A stretch of 33,911 bases of DNA from IMG/VR virus record IMGVR_UViG_3300008259_000351, positions 1 through 33,911 of that record; one strand, given 5' to 3'. Origin of the DNA: a virus. The position numbers and the translations under genes are program-made. Positions 17,050 to 25,972 of the stretch are shown piece by piece. The notes under the pieces are model-generated. The model searched no databases, had not been told where the DNA came from, and was given only the letters and a program-made list of their open reading frames with translations. Numbering within the stretch: position 1 is the first letter of the stretch; the number at the start of each line of letters is the position of its first letter.

Positions 17050-20000
17050 GTGGCGCAGAAATTTACAGTCCCCATTACAGTCAAGCAGTTATCATCTGCT
17101 GGTTCTGACGCCATAACGGTCTACGTTGATGCGGATACTTATGCTCGCCTCAAAATAGAGGCTGGCGGTCGCCTTGTATGGGGCCCTGGCGATGGTTCGT
17201 TGGACACAAATCTATATCGTGATGAAGCGAACGTCTTAAAAACTGATGACACATTCAAGGCATCGGCACTTTTCGTTGATGGAATAGAGATTGATACCTC
17301 GGGGGCGACGAGTGCACAGGCTCTTGTTTATGACGGAACAAAATTTGTTCCTACTACAGCAACTGGTCCTCAGGGGGCACAGGGGGCGCAGGGTGCACAG
17401 GGTCCACAGGGTGCGACTGGAGCACAGGGGGCAACTGGCCCTCAGGGGACACAGGGTCCACAAGGTGCAACGGGCGCACAGGGTGCACAGGGCCCACAGG
17501 GGACCGAAGGTGTCAATGGCATTTCCTCGGGAAGCGTTTTGTATCTTGATAGTGCAAATATTACGCAGACTGTTCCGTTTGCCGCCCCACAAACAACACT
17601 GCTTTTAATACCAAACACAAATACCCAAACAACAATAGTTACAAACACTATTTCCAGCACAGACATAGCAATCGCTGAATTTGTAACAGAACCAGACGAC
17701 TTGCTATCCACGGTGATTATTCCTGGTTTGTGGGCAATGAGCCTTTATGCGTTCCGTTCATCTGGCGGTGGCGACCTACTTTATTGGTTTGATATTCTAG
17801 AAGTTGCCTCTGATGGCACAACTGTTGTGGGAACGATTTACAACGGTACCGTTGCTAATGGCACGCCCATTGGAACAACCCAGGATGTATACATTCATAC
17901 TGCGTACATTGAGTCGTATACGCTGGCTAGTCTTTCTAGCAGAATAAAAATAGTTGTATATGCAAATTCAACTACATCTGCAAAAAATCTCACAATAGAA
18001 ATGCGTGGCAATACGCAGACAAATATTATTACAACAATCGCATCTAACTTAGTTGGCGAAACAGGACCTCAGGGAGCACAGGGCGCACAAGGCGCTCAAG
18101 GACCTCAGGGAGCACAAGGCCCTCAAGGCAACACGGGTTCTCAAGGCGCAACGGGAGCACAGGGACCACAGGGCGATATCGGACCTCAGGGCACCCAGGG
18201 ACCACAGGGTGATACCGGTGCACAAGGACCACAGGGAGCAACTGGTCCGCAGGGTCCCCAAGGAGCGCAGGGTGATACTGGCGCAACTGGTGCTCAGGGT
18301 CCGCAGGGTTCAATCGGCCCACAGGGAGAGACGGGTCCACAGGGTTCAACTGGACCTCAAGGTCCACAAGGGGCAACAGGCGCGCAAGGGGCTACTGGTG
18401 CGCAAGGCGCTCAGGGTGCCACGGGTCCACAGGGGGCGACTGGTGACACCGGACCTCAGGGTCCTCAGGGCGCTACCGGAGCGCAGGGTGCGACAGGACC
18501 TCAGGGTGCGACAGGAGCAGAGGGACCGCAGGGTCCACAGGGCGCAACTGGTCCACAAGGAGATACTGGCGCACAGGGCGCTGCCGGTGCGACGGGAGCG
18601 CAAGGTCCACAAGGCGCCACAGGACCCCAGGGCGCTACAGGCTCTCAGGGTGCTACAGGACCCCAAGGTCCGCAGGGCGATGTTGGTCCTCAGGGTGCAA
18701 CGGGCGCACAGGGTGCTACGGGCGCACAGGGAGCGCAAGGTGCGACCGGCCCACAAGGAGCAACTGGCGATGCCGGTGCACAAGGACCACAAGGAGCAAC
18801 CGGTGCTCAGGGCGCTCAAGGTACTCAGGGTCCCCAGGGTGTACAAGGAAACTTTGGTGGAGTTACATTCGACTACACCTTTGATTCCAATACCGCCCAG
18901 ACAGACCCCGGTACTGGGAAACTTAAGTTTGATAATGCATCACTGAACCTGTCAACCGAACTCGTCATTGACGATGTAGATGACAATTCAACGGATATTC
19001 AGTCATATTTACGAACCATCGATGACTCAACAAGCACCATCAAGGGTCACTTCAGGGTATCAAAGAAAGCAGATTCTTCTGCCTTTGCACTTTTCACAAT
19101 TTCTTCAATCAGTGAGGAAACTGGATTCTTTAGGGTTGTCTCGTCTTATGTAACTGGGTCAAGCACAACCCCATTTTCCAATAATGATGATGTCATCATC
19201 ACATTTGCACGGACTGGAGACGTTGGCGCACAGGGAGCAACTGGAGCACAGGGACCACAGGGTGCGACTGGTGCGCAAGGCGCGACTGGTGCTCAGGGTC
19301 CACAGGGAGACATTGGCGCTCAGGGGGCGAGTGGTGCTACGGGAGCACAAGGACCTCAAGGCGACATCGGTCCGCAGGGTGCGACCGGTGCACAGGGTGC
19401 CCAGGGGGCGACCGGACCCCAGGGCGCGACTGGACCTCAGGGTGCAACTGGTGCTCAGGGTGCAACTGGTGCTGAAGGTCCACAGGGACCCCAGGGAGCA
19501 ACAGGTCCCCAAGGGGCGCAAGGCGCTACTGGCGCAACGGGTGCGCAGGGTGCGACAGGACCTCAGGGACCACAAGGAGATGCAGGTCCACAGGGAGCAA
19601 CTGGGGCTACAGGTCCGCAGGGAGCAACTGGTCCACAAGGGGCGACGGGAGCACAAGGAGATGTCGGTCCTCAGGGACCGCAGGGTGCGACTGGAGCACA
19701 AGGCGCAACTGGGGCACAAGGTGCAACCGGCCCACAAGGGGATGCTGGTCCACAGGGTGCTACCGGCGCCACGGGCGCGCAAGGACCCCAAGGCGCAACC
19801 GGTGCTCAGGGAGCACAGGGGGCACAGGGCGCTACTGGTCCTGTTGCTGGTTCAGCAAACCAAGTCGTATATAAAGACGGCTCAAATAACCCCGCTGGTA
19901 GTTCTTCATTCACATACAACGGAACAGACCTATCTGTTGGTGGCAAGGTTCAATCAACTGCATCTTCTGGTGACGAAGGCGGAGAATTTTTCCTTGCCAA

Positions 20001-21252
20001 ACCGTCAACAAATACAACCCTTGATGGTGGTATCACTATTGATGCCTATCAAAACAAACTAAGGTTTTTTGAGCAAGGTGGTTCGGCAAGAGGCTTTTAC
20101 ATAGACATAACTGGCGGTGGTGCTGCAGCAAGCACCAACCTTCTTGCTGGAGTACAGGGTCCTCAGGGTGCCACTGGACCTCAGGGTGCCACTGGCGCGC
20201 AGGGTGCCACTGGCGCGCAGGGTGCCACTGGACCTCAGGGTGCCACAGGTCCCCAGGGTCCCCAAGGTGCGACAGGCCCACAAGGAACACAGGGTCCACA
20301 GGGTGCAACTGGCGCACAAGGGGCGACGGGTCCTCAAGGTACGCAAGGTCCACAGGGAGCAACTGGCGCACAAGGCGCACAGGGTGCCACAGGTCCTGTT
20401 GCTGGCTCTGCAAACCAGGTTGTTTACAAGGATGGCTCCAATAACCCCGCTGGTAGCGCAAATCTTACATTTGACGGAACACGCTTAACAGCAGCAGGAC
20501 TTACCGTTGATACGAATACTCTTTATGTTGATGCAACTAATAATCGTGTAGGCATTGGCACGACGTCACCAGCATCAGCGCTGGATGTTATCGGTACTGC
20601 AACAGTGCGTGTGGCGGCAACCCAAGATGGCGTTGCCCTTGCTGGTCGTGCTGGTGGGACAGGTACTTATGAAGTAACCCTTACTCCCACAACACTGACT
20701 GCTGATAGAACTCTTACCCTGCCAAATAAAACTGGAACAGTCGCTACAACTGGAGATATTGGCCTTGTTTATGTATCAAGCGGCACTTTCTCTGGGGCAA
20801 CGGTTGTCAATTTGCAGTCAATCTTTTCTGCAACCTACGACAACTACCGTCTTGTTTTAAGCAACCTACAAGCGGCAAGCGCAGATTTGTACCTTTTCTA
20901 CATAAATATGCTTTCTGGAAGTACTGCGGCAACAACTTCGTACTACTACGCAGTTCAAGGCCTTACATTTGGCGGAAGCGCTGACAACTACACTGGACAA
21001 AACTCAAGCATTGGGGTGTGCGGAGTTTTGTCAAACTCTGACGTTCATATAGTTATGGACATAACGCGTCCAAATGTTGCCGACAGAACGATTATTTCAG
21101 CACACTGCGCATCTGCGTTCGGTAACTACACGTCTGCCGTACAGCACACCACTGCCACTGCATATGATGGAATACAACTTAACGATTTCAGATTGGGCGC
21201 AAGCACCGTAAATCTTTCGGGAACGTGGAAACTCTACGGTTACACAAACTAA
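17050..21252 (+). CDS. Giant collagen-like tail fibre protein
   Basis: The 1400-residue protein starts with GTG. Its opening 'MAQKF' matches that of the preceding fibre gene and supports this start. It has four collagen-like Gly-X-Y blocks at residues about 106-156, 336-602, 723-932 and 1034-1117, together about 200 triplets, mostly GPQ, GAQ and GAT. Globular beta domains separate the blocks. After blocks 3 and 4 the same short module '[18 protein letters not shown]' recurs. The C-terminus has '[17 protein letters not shown]', typical of fibres, then a receptor-binding-like domain. No Peptidase_S74 chaperone is visible. Triple-helical blocks would form long rods. Proline is found only at the X position of triplets. 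Thr at Y could be O-glycosylated, as in Bacillus BclA. Likely a long trimeric fibre. Confidence 0.8.
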   Translation: MAQKFTVPITVKQLSSAGSDAITVYVDADTYARLKIEAGGRLVWGPGDGSLDTNLYRDEANVLKTDDTFKASALFVDGIEIDTSGATSAQALVYDGTKFVPTTATGPQGAQGAQGAQGPQGATGAQGATGPQGTQGPQGATGAQGAQGPQGTEGVNGISSGSVLYLDSANITQTVPFAAPQTTLLLIPNTNTQTTIVTNTISSTDIAIAEFVTEPDDLLSTVIIPGLWAMSLYAFRSSGGGDLLYWFDILEVASDGTTVVGTIYNGTVANGTPIGTTQDVYIHTAYIESYTLASLSSRIKIVVYANSTTSAKNLTIEMRGNTQTNIITTIASNLVGETGPQGAQGAQGAQGPQGAQGPQGNTGSQGATGAQGPQGDIGPQGTQGPQGDTGAQGPQGATGPQGPQGAQGDTGATGAQGPQGSIGPQGETGPQGSTGPQGPQGATGAQGATGAQGAQGATGPQGATGDTGPQGPQGATGAQGATGPQGATGAEGPQGPQGATGPQGDTGAQGAAGATGAQGPQGATGPQGATGSQGATGPQGPQGDVGPQGATGAQGATGAQGAQGATGPQGATGDAGAQGPQGATGAQGAQGTQGPQGVQGNFGGVTFDYTFDSNTAQTDPGTGKLKFDNASLNLSTELVIDDVDDNSTDIQSYLRTIDDSTSTIKGHFRVSKKADSSAFALFTISSISEETGFFRVVSSYVTGSSTTPFSNNDDVIITFARTGDVGAQGATGAQGPQGATGAQGATGAQGPQGDIGAQGASGATGAQGPQGDIGPQGATGAQGAQGATGPQGATGPQGATGAQGATGAEGPQGPQGATGPQGAQGATGATGAQGATGPQGPQGDAGPQGATGATGPQGATGPQGATGAQGDVGPQGPQGATGAQGATGAQGATGPQGDAGPQGATGATGAQGPQGATGAQGAQGAQGATGPVAGSANQVVYKDGSNNPAGSSSFTYNGTDLSVGGKVQSTASSGDEGGEFFLAKPSTNTTLDGGITIDAYQNKLRFFEQGGSARGFYIDITGGGAAASTNLLAGVQGPQGATGPQGATGAQGATGAQGATGPQGATGPQGPQGATGPQGTQGPQGATGAQGATGPQGTQGPQGATGAQGAQGATGPVAGSANQVVYKDGSNNPAGSANLTFDGTRLTAAGLTVDTNTLYVDATNNRVGIGTTSPASALDVIGTATVRVAATQDGVALAGRAGGTGTYEVTLTPTTLTADRTLTLPNKTGTVATTGDIGLVYVSSGTFSGATVVNLQSIFSATYDNYRLVLSNLQAASADLYLFYINMLSGSTAATTSYYYAVQGLTFGGSADNYTGQNSSIGVCGVLSNSDVHIVMDITRPNVADRTIISAHCASAFGNYTSAVQHTTATAYDGIQLNDFRLGASTVNLSGTWKLYGYTN
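17365..17517 (+). repeat. Collagen-like Gly-X-Y block 1
   Basis: About 17 consecutive Gly-X-Y codon triplets (nine-base period) encoding GPQ, GAQ, GAT and GTQ. It lies near the N-terminus of the giant fibre and is the shortest block. Confidence 0.9.
18055..18855 (+). repeat. Collagen-like Gly-X-Y block 2
   Basis: About 89 uninterrupted Gly-X-Y triplets, the longest block. Synonymous codons vary between units, so the protein repeat is more regular than the DNA repeat. Confidence 0.9.
19216..19845 (+). repeat. Collagen-like Gly-X-Y block 3
   Basis: About 70 uninterrupted Gly-X-Y triplets, ending in 'GATGPV' and leading into the first '[18 protein letters not shown]' module. Confidence 0.9.
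20149..20400 (+). repeat. Collagen-like Gly-X-Y block 4
   Basis: About 28 uninterrupted Gly-X-Y triplets with several near-identical GGTGCCACTGG units at its start, followed by a second copy of the '[18 protein letters not shown]' module. Confidence 0.9.
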
Positions 21253-21264
21253 TAGGAGAACTTT

Positions 21265-21450
21265 ATGCCTCGAGTACTTTATACATACGATGGAACTACC
21301 GGAACTGAAACAACGGCCAATTTTAGCGCGGGTCAAGAAACTGCGCAAGACTCACAAGATGCAACCAATGTTTCGACATACAAAACGAACTCAAATGAAA
21401 TAAAACGTGAATTAGCGGATAACCGTAGATTCATAATGGAGGTTATCTAA
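21265..21450 (+). CDS. Small hypothetical fibre-operon protein
   Basis: The 61-residue protein has a good ribosome binding site (AGGAGA, 6 bases before the ATG) and follows the giant fibre by 12 bases. It begins with strands ('MPRVLYTYDGTTGTETTANF') and ends in a charged helix ('SNEIKRELADNRRFIMEVI'). It has no recognised family. The stop overlaps the next start by one base (TAATG), suggesting it is made with the next gene and may be a structural accessory or chaperone. Confidence 0.6.
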   Translation: MPRVLYTYDGTTGTETTANFSAGQETAQDSQDATNVSTYKTNSNEIKRELADNRRFIMEVI

Positions 21451-21827
21451 TGGCAATTTCAGTAAAAAGATTGGCAGGACCAGCACAACTATCAAGCACT
21501 GCGAACTCAACAATTTATACAGTACCAAATTCAAGTTCCGCTGGGACAACTGGTGTTATTAAGGAAATTGTTCTTTGCAACACATCAGGAAGTGCGGTAA
21601 CGGTAACAATGTCGCTAAAGGTAAAAAATGTTGCCGTCGCAACATCTAACAATTTTCTTAATTCATTTTCCCTTGCTGCGAACGAAACAGTAACACTTTC
21701 AACATCATTAGTTTTAACCAATGATGGAAGTGGGTCAGCGAGTGCTACAACATCTGACCAAATACTTGGTTCCGCGAGTTCGGCAACAACAGTTAACTAT
21801 ATTCTGAACGGATACGAGGAATACTGA
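21450..21827 (+). CDS. Small beta-sandwich tail accessory protein (copy 1)
   Basis: The 125-residue Ser/Thr-rich protein has a strand pattern with 'IKEIVLCNTSGSAVTVTMSL' and 'SFSLAANETVTLSTSLVLTN', ending 'ILNGYEEY'. The gene at 31602 has the same layout ('IKQIIVCNT', 'VSLAVNETKIVNTSIVL', ending 'LVGLEEYA'), so the two are likely paralogues. Both precede fibre genes, so it may be an adaptor or decoration protein of the distal tail. It is followed six bases later by a glycine-rich fibre gene. No enzymatic motif is visible. Confidence 0.6.
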   Translation: MAISVKRLAGPAQLSSTANSTIYTVPNSSSAGTTGVIKEIVLCNTSGSAVTVTMSLKVKNVAVATSNNFLNSFSLAANETVTLSTSLVLTNDGSGSASATTSDQILGSASSATTVNYILNGYEEY

Positions 21828-21832
21828 TTGTA

Positions 21833-22621
21833 ATGGGAAAGTTTATCCGCGTCAATAACACCACAACTGGTATTAGTTTTGTTAGTGGAAGTTCTTCTGT
21901 TTCGTCGGATATTCTTGCACTTTCAAATCTTGTTGATGTACCAAATCCGATATATGGCTCTGCTGCCGATGGAACCATTTCCCTGGATGGCTCAAGTACT
22001 GTTTTATCAATGGCGCCATCGTCATCAGTCTATACAATGACTAGGGATATTTTTTGCTTCAATATAACGCTAGGCGATAATGTGCGACTCAATCCAGCCG
22101 GATATAGAATTTTTGTACAAAACACTCTTACGTTCGGTTCTGGGTCAACAATTGGGTTTACGTCTGGCTTTACAACTGCAGGCTCAATACAGCAAGGGGC
22201 GGCAGCACTATCTAGCGTTACTCATAGCCTTGGTGGTAATGGTGGTGGCTCTGGTGCGGGCACCGCTACTGCCCCAACCGCACTAACGGGTGGAACAAAT
22301 TATTACTATCAACCACTTCAAGCAGTTCGCGGCTTTTCCATAACTGGCTCTTCCACGACACCAACATTTCTTCGTGGTGGTGCTGGTGGTGCAACTGGAA
22401 CGGGTGGCGGTGTCGTAATACTTGCTGCACGATTTATTATAGTTTCTTCTGGAACCGCATACATTAAAGCCCCAGGTTCCACGGGGGGCGGGGGTGGTGG
22501 GGTCATTATAGTTATTTCCTCCGCAGCAACGCTCAACTCATCAATATCAACGGATGTTACTGGTGGCGGGGGCAGCCCATCGGCGGCAAGTGGTACTGTC
22601 ATATACTCTCAAGTTGCATAA
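21833..22621 (+). CDS. Glycine-rich fibre/adhesin without His-rich region
   Basis: The 262-residue protein has an N-terminal region with 'DIFCFNITLGDNVRLNPAGY' and 'RIFVQNTLTFGSGSTIGF', then Gly-rich turns (about 130-250, including 'PGSTGGGGGGVIIVISS'). The next gene has the same beginning and the same 'GG.(V/I)I(I/V)' ends, so the two are paralogues. The pattern suggests a beta-helix or solenoid with Gly-rich loops, as in tip adhesins (compare gp38-type Gly-rich receptor binders; this comparison is mine). It lies six bases after the preceding gene. Confidence 0.65.
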   Translation: MGKFIRVNNTTTGISFVSGSSSVSSDILALSNLVDVPNPIYGSAADGTISLDGSSTVLSMAPSSSVYTMTRDIFCFNITLGDNVRLNPAGYRIFVQNTLTFGSGSTIGFTSGFTTAGSIQQGAAALSSVTHSLGGNGGGSGAGTATAPTALTGGTNYYYQPLQAVRGFSITGSSTTPTFLRGGAGGATGTGGGVVILAARFIIVSSGTAYIKAPGSTGGGGGGVIIVISSAATLNSSISTDVTGGGGSPSAASGTVIYSQVA

Positions 22622-22623
22622 TC

Positions 22624-24342
22624 ATGGGCAATAGATTCCGCAGACTCAACAGAACCAAAGAACAACCGTCTGATTCCATTTTTGGTAGTGGCATTGACGG
22701 TGCATCTGTTATTGCCAATGGCACAACGGTTTACCTTACGGCGGATAAATATTTTACGAATCTTACCGTCGAGAGTGGTGCGACACTTTTTACGAATGGA
22801 TTTCGTATTTTTGTTAATGGCACGCTTACAAATAACGGAACAATAGGTTTTCCAAGCGGTGCAGCCCATAACGTTTCTGATGGAAGTGGAACCATTGCCG
22901 GGCGTGGAACTTCCCTAAACCCGCTCAATGCATGGGGAACAAGCAATTTCAGTATTTCCTCTACAGAAGTTCATGATATTGATGATGCCATTGCCGGGTG
23001 GTTTGTAAATTCTAGCGGAACAGTTAGCAAATTTACTGCTGGTTCGCTGGGTGCTACTGGAGCGACGGGGAGTACTACCCCTGCTGGTGCTGGTGGTGCA
23101 GGCAATGCAGGAACAGCACCGGGAGCAAATATTGGCGCGCCAGGTGGCGCTGGAAACCCAGGAAACCCGGGGAATGCCGCAACTGCTGGTACGGGTGGCG
23201 CTGGGGGCCTGGGTGGCGGTTTGGTAATTATTATCGCACGGACAGTCGCCGGTTCTGGAACGATTGTCAGTCAGGGCGTTGCCGGAAGTTCGGGCAATCC
23301 CTCAGTTGCTGGAAATGCAGGTAATCCAGGAACTTCAGCACCCAACCTTCCTGCATCCATCAATGCAGGGACACACCCCTCTGATGCACTTGCTGTGGCG
23401 CACAATGTCAACGGTCCGTTATCCCCGACACCAGGAAAAACGCATACAAGCACCTATAACCCACAAACACATAACCCAACCCATCATAATGCTGGGACAT
23501 ACCATCATCCTGGGGACTCCTTATTGGTGGTCGCGCCCCACAATGCGAACCCATACCACAATCCAACACACCACAATGCTGGTAATGGTTCACACTTTCA
23601 TCCGTCTGGCGGACATCACAGTGCACACAACCCAAATACCCATGTGTATTGGTCTAATCACAATGCCACAAGCAATGCTAATCATCATCCTGCTGGCAAT
23701 ACGCATGGCTCGCACCCATCAAATGGGCCAAGAAACTTCTCAAACCACAATGCGACAGTGAACCCAAGCAAGAACCATAATGCCGGGCACGGATACCATC
23801 ATCATCCATCTAGTCACCACGAAGGAAATCATAATTCGGGGCACGGACATCACCCACACCCATCTGGGCACCACACTGGTTCACATGCTGCTGGGGCAGC
23901 AAGACCATTCTCAAACCATAATGCAACAGTTAATGCATCAAATCAACAACACAACTCGGGATACCATTCACATCCTGCGGGTACTGACCCAGCGAATATT
24001 GGTCCATGGACTGGTGGACCAGCGGCACCAACCTTTAATTCCAATAAAAATAGCACCGTAAATGCATCAAATCTAAATGCATCCAATCTCCCATCTGGTC
24101 ACCATACCCATCCTGCCTCAAATCACAATGCTGGAGTTGCAGGAACAAGCCCACATACGGCATCCCACAATCCGCCCTACTTGGGTGGTACTGGCGGAGC
24201 AGCAGGAAATGCTGGCACCGCAAACCCTGGCGGAACTGGCGTCACCGGTAGCACTGGGGGAATTATAATAATTAGTCGCGATACGGGCAATGCCGCCAAT
24301 CAACTCGGTCACAGTAACTTTACGAAAATTTTGGATATTTAA
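22624..24342 (+). CDS. Histidine/asparagine-rich fibre or adhesin
   Basis: The 572-residue protein begins like its upstream paralogue ('KYFTNLTVESGATLFTNGFR', 'IFVNGTLTNNGTIGF') and ends with the same Gly-rich and 'IIIIS' region. Residues about 260-515 are an extraordinary insertion rich in His, Asn, Pro, Ser and Gly with many HxH and HHxH patterns and four partial copies of 'SNHNATVN'. Similar HxH patterns bind iron in T4 fibre tips, so metal binding is plausible. It could be a receptor-binding tip with a metal-loaded region. The insertion explains most of the length difference to the 262-residue paralogue. The starting ATG lies three bases after the upstream stop. Confidence 0.65.
   Translation: MGNRFRRLNRTKEQPSDSIFGSGIDGASVIANGTTVYLTADKYFTNLTVESGATLFTNGFRIFVNGTLTNNGTIGFPSGAAHNVSDGSGTIAGRGTSLNPLNAWGTSNFSISSTEVHDIDDAIAGWFVNSSGTVSKFTAGSLGATGATGSTTPAGAGGAGNAGTAPGANIGAPGGAGNPGNPGNAATAGTGGAGGLGGGLVIIIARTVAGSGTIVSQGVAGSSGNPSVAGNAGNPGTSAPNLPASINAGTHPSDALAVAHNVNGPLSPTPGKTHTSTYNPQTHNPTHHNAGTYHHPGDSLLVVAPHNANPYHNPTHHNAGNGSHFHPSGGHHSAHNPNTHVYWSNHNATSNANHHPAGNTHGSHPSNGPRNFSNHNATVNPSKNHNAGHGYHHHPSSHHEGNHNSGHGHHPHPSGHHTGSHAAGAARPFSNHNATVNASNQQHNSGYHSHPAGTDPANIGPWTGGPAAPTFNSNKNSTVNASNLNASNLPSGHHTHPASNHNAGVAGTSPHTASHNPPYLGGTGGAAGNAGTANPGGTGVTGSTGGIIIISRDTGNAANQLGHSNFTKILDI
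23400..24170 (+). repeat. Degenerate His/Asn-rich repeats
   Basis: The region encodes repeated units built around 'SNHNATVN' followed by His/Pro-rich stretches. Copies start near 23652, 23737, 23912 and 24040. At DNA level it is CA-rich with many CAC/CAT and AAT codons. Confidence 0.6.
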
Positions 24343-24343
24343 A

Positions 24344-24793
24344 ATGGAACGCATAGTTTTTTGTCCGACTGATGGAGATATTGAATCGGCTCGCGCGCTT
24401 GCACGACAATGGTGCTTGCCAATTCAGGTTGGTCAGTCCGAAAGAACAAATGGCATGACCCTAAACGGCGTATCAGTAATCTCTGTTCCAGAAGAAATTT
24501 ATGTTGACTATTTTTCTCCTGTTGCAGAAAATCAAATATGGACTTTCATTTTCGTGGACGACTTCTCTGGGTGTGACGAAGTTGAGGCGGAACTTCTTGA
24601 ATGCGATAATGAGATGTACATAAAACGGCGTATTGGTATGATGAAACCATCAGTACGCGAAAGTCACAAAATTACATTTTCTCATCGTTTTACAAAAGAG
24701 GGGCTTTATGTTTTGCGCCTCTTGCGCAATGGGGATGAGTTGTGCAAGAATGAAATTGAAGTGCATAAAGATACAAGGAGACAAATGCGATGA
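24344..24793 (+). CDS. Hypothetical protein, first gene of accessory cassette
   Basis: The 149-residue protein opens 'MERIVFCPTDGDIESARALA', contains an acidic middle ('FIFVDDFSGCDEVEAELLEC') and ends in a beta-rich region ('EGLYVLRLLRNGDELCKNEI') like an Ig-like domain. An upstream in-frame ATG at 24290 would overlap the fibre gene by 53 bases, so I prefer 24344, one base after the stop. I recognise no family. Position at the head of a run of enzyme genes suggests a linker between fibre and enzyme genes. Its stop overlaps the next start by four bases. Confidence 0.5.
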   Translation: MERIVFCPTDGDIESARALARQWCLPIQVGQSERTNGMTLNGVSVISVPEEIYVDYFSPVAENQIWTFIFVDDFSGCDEVEAELLECDNEMYIKRRIGMMKPSVRESHKITFSHRFTKEGLYVLRLLRNGDELCKNEIEVHKDTRRQMR

Positions 24794-25038
24794 CTTTTTT
24801 TAGTTCAATATCAACGGAGCGCAAGTTGCATGCAATTGATGCCCGTCTTCTGGGCGTAAAAGAGCAATTATATTCAGTTCTTGTCACAACTGGACTAAAC
24901 CCAGACGAACTTAATATGGAAACATTCAATCCCGAAACGGACTTGCCTGAAAATTCAACCTCGTTGACTGATGACGTTCAGCGACTCCTTGCTCTCATTG
25001 AGCAAATTGAACTTCTGCGTACAGAGATTGCTGGATGA
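24790..25038 (+). CDS. Small helical protein, paralogue A
   Basis: The 82-residue protein is predicted helical with a leucine-rich C-terminus. It contains 'YSVLVTTGLNPDELNMETF', a motif resembling segments in the 25703 ('QLLVVGLNPDNIEELT') and 28941 ('DAALSAGVNPESLTM') genes. The three are probably paralogues of one small family, each placed just before an enzyme gene; here the oxygenase gene begins one base after the stop. Function is unknown. An enzyme partner or adaptor is possible but is only inferred from position. Confidence 0.55.
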   Translation: MTFFSSISTERKLHAIDARLLGVKEQLYSVLVTTGLNPDELNMETFNPETDLPENSTSLTDDVQRLLALIEQIELLRTEIAG

Positions 25039-25039
25039 G

Positions 25040-25543
25040 ATGAAGACAAAAACACACGGAATCGCCATTGTTGAGTATGCAAATGCTTTTGAATCGGTCA
25101 CTAGGGCGCGAACATCCATGTCATGTGAACTCATGCCACTTGGAGCAAATGACATAGCAATCGAGCGCGTACTTCCACTTGCTGAAGCATGGAACGAAGT
25201 GTGGAAACAGATTGACCCATGTGTTTGGGATTACAGGAACACCTTTGAACTTGACCTACAGGCAGATGAGGGATATCGCGTTTTGAAGTATGGTGGTGGC
25301 GCTGAATACCACGCACACCATGACCACTACCACTCCAACGCCAGGTCGCTGAGTCTTGTCGCTTTCCTAAATGACGATTTCACTGGTGGTGAATTAGTTT
25401 TTCCGAGGTTTGACGTAACGATAAAACCACAGAAGGGAAGCATTATTTTCTTCCCCTCCAATTTTCCTTACCTTCACATTGCTCAACCCGTTGGCCTCAA
25501 CGACAGTACCGTCAAGTACTCATTGGTAACGTGGTTCAGATGA
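25040..25543 (+). CDS. 2-oxoglutarate/Fe(II) oxygenase, prolyl 4-hydroxylase-like (1)
   Basis: The 167-residue protein has the double-stranded beta-helix signature of P4H-like 2OG-Fe(II) oxygenases. 'VLKYGGGAEYHAHHDHYHS' (81-99) contains the HxD iron ligands (His93, Asp95). Then come 'LSLVAFLNDDFTGGELVFPR', 'GSIIFFPSNFPYLHIAQPV' with the distal His146, and 'VKYSLVTWF' with Lys159 as the likely 2OG-binding residue. The reaction couples 2OG decarboxylation to hydroxylation, classically of peptidyl-proline. I choose ATG 25040 because it follows the upstream stop by one base; ATG 24971 would overlap that gene by 68 bases. Such enzymes are common in cyanophages. The substrate is unknown; the collagen-like fibre is a candidate. 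Confidence 0.8.
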   Translation: MKTKTHGIAIVEYANAFESVTRARTSMSCELMPLGANDIAIERVLPLAEAWNEVWKQIDPCVWDYRNTFELDLQADEGYRVLKYGGGAEYHAHHDHYHSNARSLSLVAFLNDDFTGGELVFPRFDVTIKPQKGSIIFFPSNFPYLHIAQPVGLNDSTVKYSLVTWFR

Positions 25544-25713
25544 GTCCTGAAGAGGAATCAGTAGTAGAAGAAGAGGTTGATAGTTCATATGTTCCTTCAA
25601 TTGGTAGATATATACCAACGGGAATTGACCCATCATCCCCAGCCCCATTCTGTACGTTCACTGACTTGTTGCCGGTGGTTGTGAAAGTAGAGGAAGACGA
25701 AGATGACCTATAA
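25540..25713 (+). CDS. Small acidic protein
   Basis: The 57-residue protein has acidic ends ('PEEESVVEEEVDSSY' and 'VKVEEDEDDL') around a central proline-containing part ('GRYIPTGIDPSSPAPF'). The ATG overlaps the oxygenase stop by four bases, and its own end overlaps the next gene by 11 bases, so it is embedded in the enzyme operon. I recognise no family. It could be a disordered accessory or linker. Confidence 0.45.
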   Translation: MSPEEESVVEEEVDSSYVPSIGRYIPTGIDPSSPAPFCTFTDLLPVVVKVEEDEDDL

Positions 25714-25972
25714 CTTACAGAAAGACTTTGAGTACCATAGGGATAATCTCTTTGCTCAGTTGCTCGTTGTTGGATTAAATCCTGACAATATTGAAGAACT
25801 AACAATTAGCGATGTTCTTGCGGCATGTAAGACTTTGTATGGGTCGGCGACATATGATGAGTCGAGCCCTACTGACATGGCCCGACACGCATCACTACGA
25901 CGTGCACAAATGAATTTGCGGAGATTTTGGTATTTCTACCACCTCCTGAAATGGAGAATAAATAATGCCTAA
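25703..25972 (+). CDS. Small helical protein, paralogue B
   Basis: The 89-residue helical protein has 'FAQLLVVGLNPDNIEELT' in common with paralogues A (24790) and C (28941). Its C-terminal half is richer in Arg and aromatics ('RRAQMNLRRFWYFYHLL'). It overlaps the acidic gene by 11 bases and the next gene by 8 bases. It precedes the methyltransferase-like and halogenase genes, continuing the pattern of one such small protein before each enzyme group. Function is unknown. Confidence 0.5.
   Translation: MTYNLQKDFEYHRDNLFAQLLVVGLNPDNIEELTISDVLAACKTLYGSATYDESSPTDMARHASLRRAQMNLRRFWYFYHLLKWRINNA

Noticed and set aside
18044-18846. Long minus-strand open frames over the collagen-like repeats
   Set aside because: They have very skewed composition (Leu/Arg/Ser/Thr/Cys-rich repeats) and are mirror images of the nine-base Gly-X-Y period. 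The same holds for 19159-19791 and 20036-20461.
18053-20062. Plus-strand Arg/Val/His-rich open frames in another frame of the collagen-like region
   Set aside because: They are out-of-frame readings of the repeats with no start context and no non-repeat conserved part.
17365-20400. CRISPR-like array
   Set aside because: The repeats are short, in frame, vary by synonymous codons and encode collagen-like triplets. There are no equal spacers.
23264-24268. Alternative frames over the His-rich region
   Set aside because: They are Met/Thr/Ile-rich shadows of CAC/AAT-rich codons, while the main frame is continuous with recognisable flanks.
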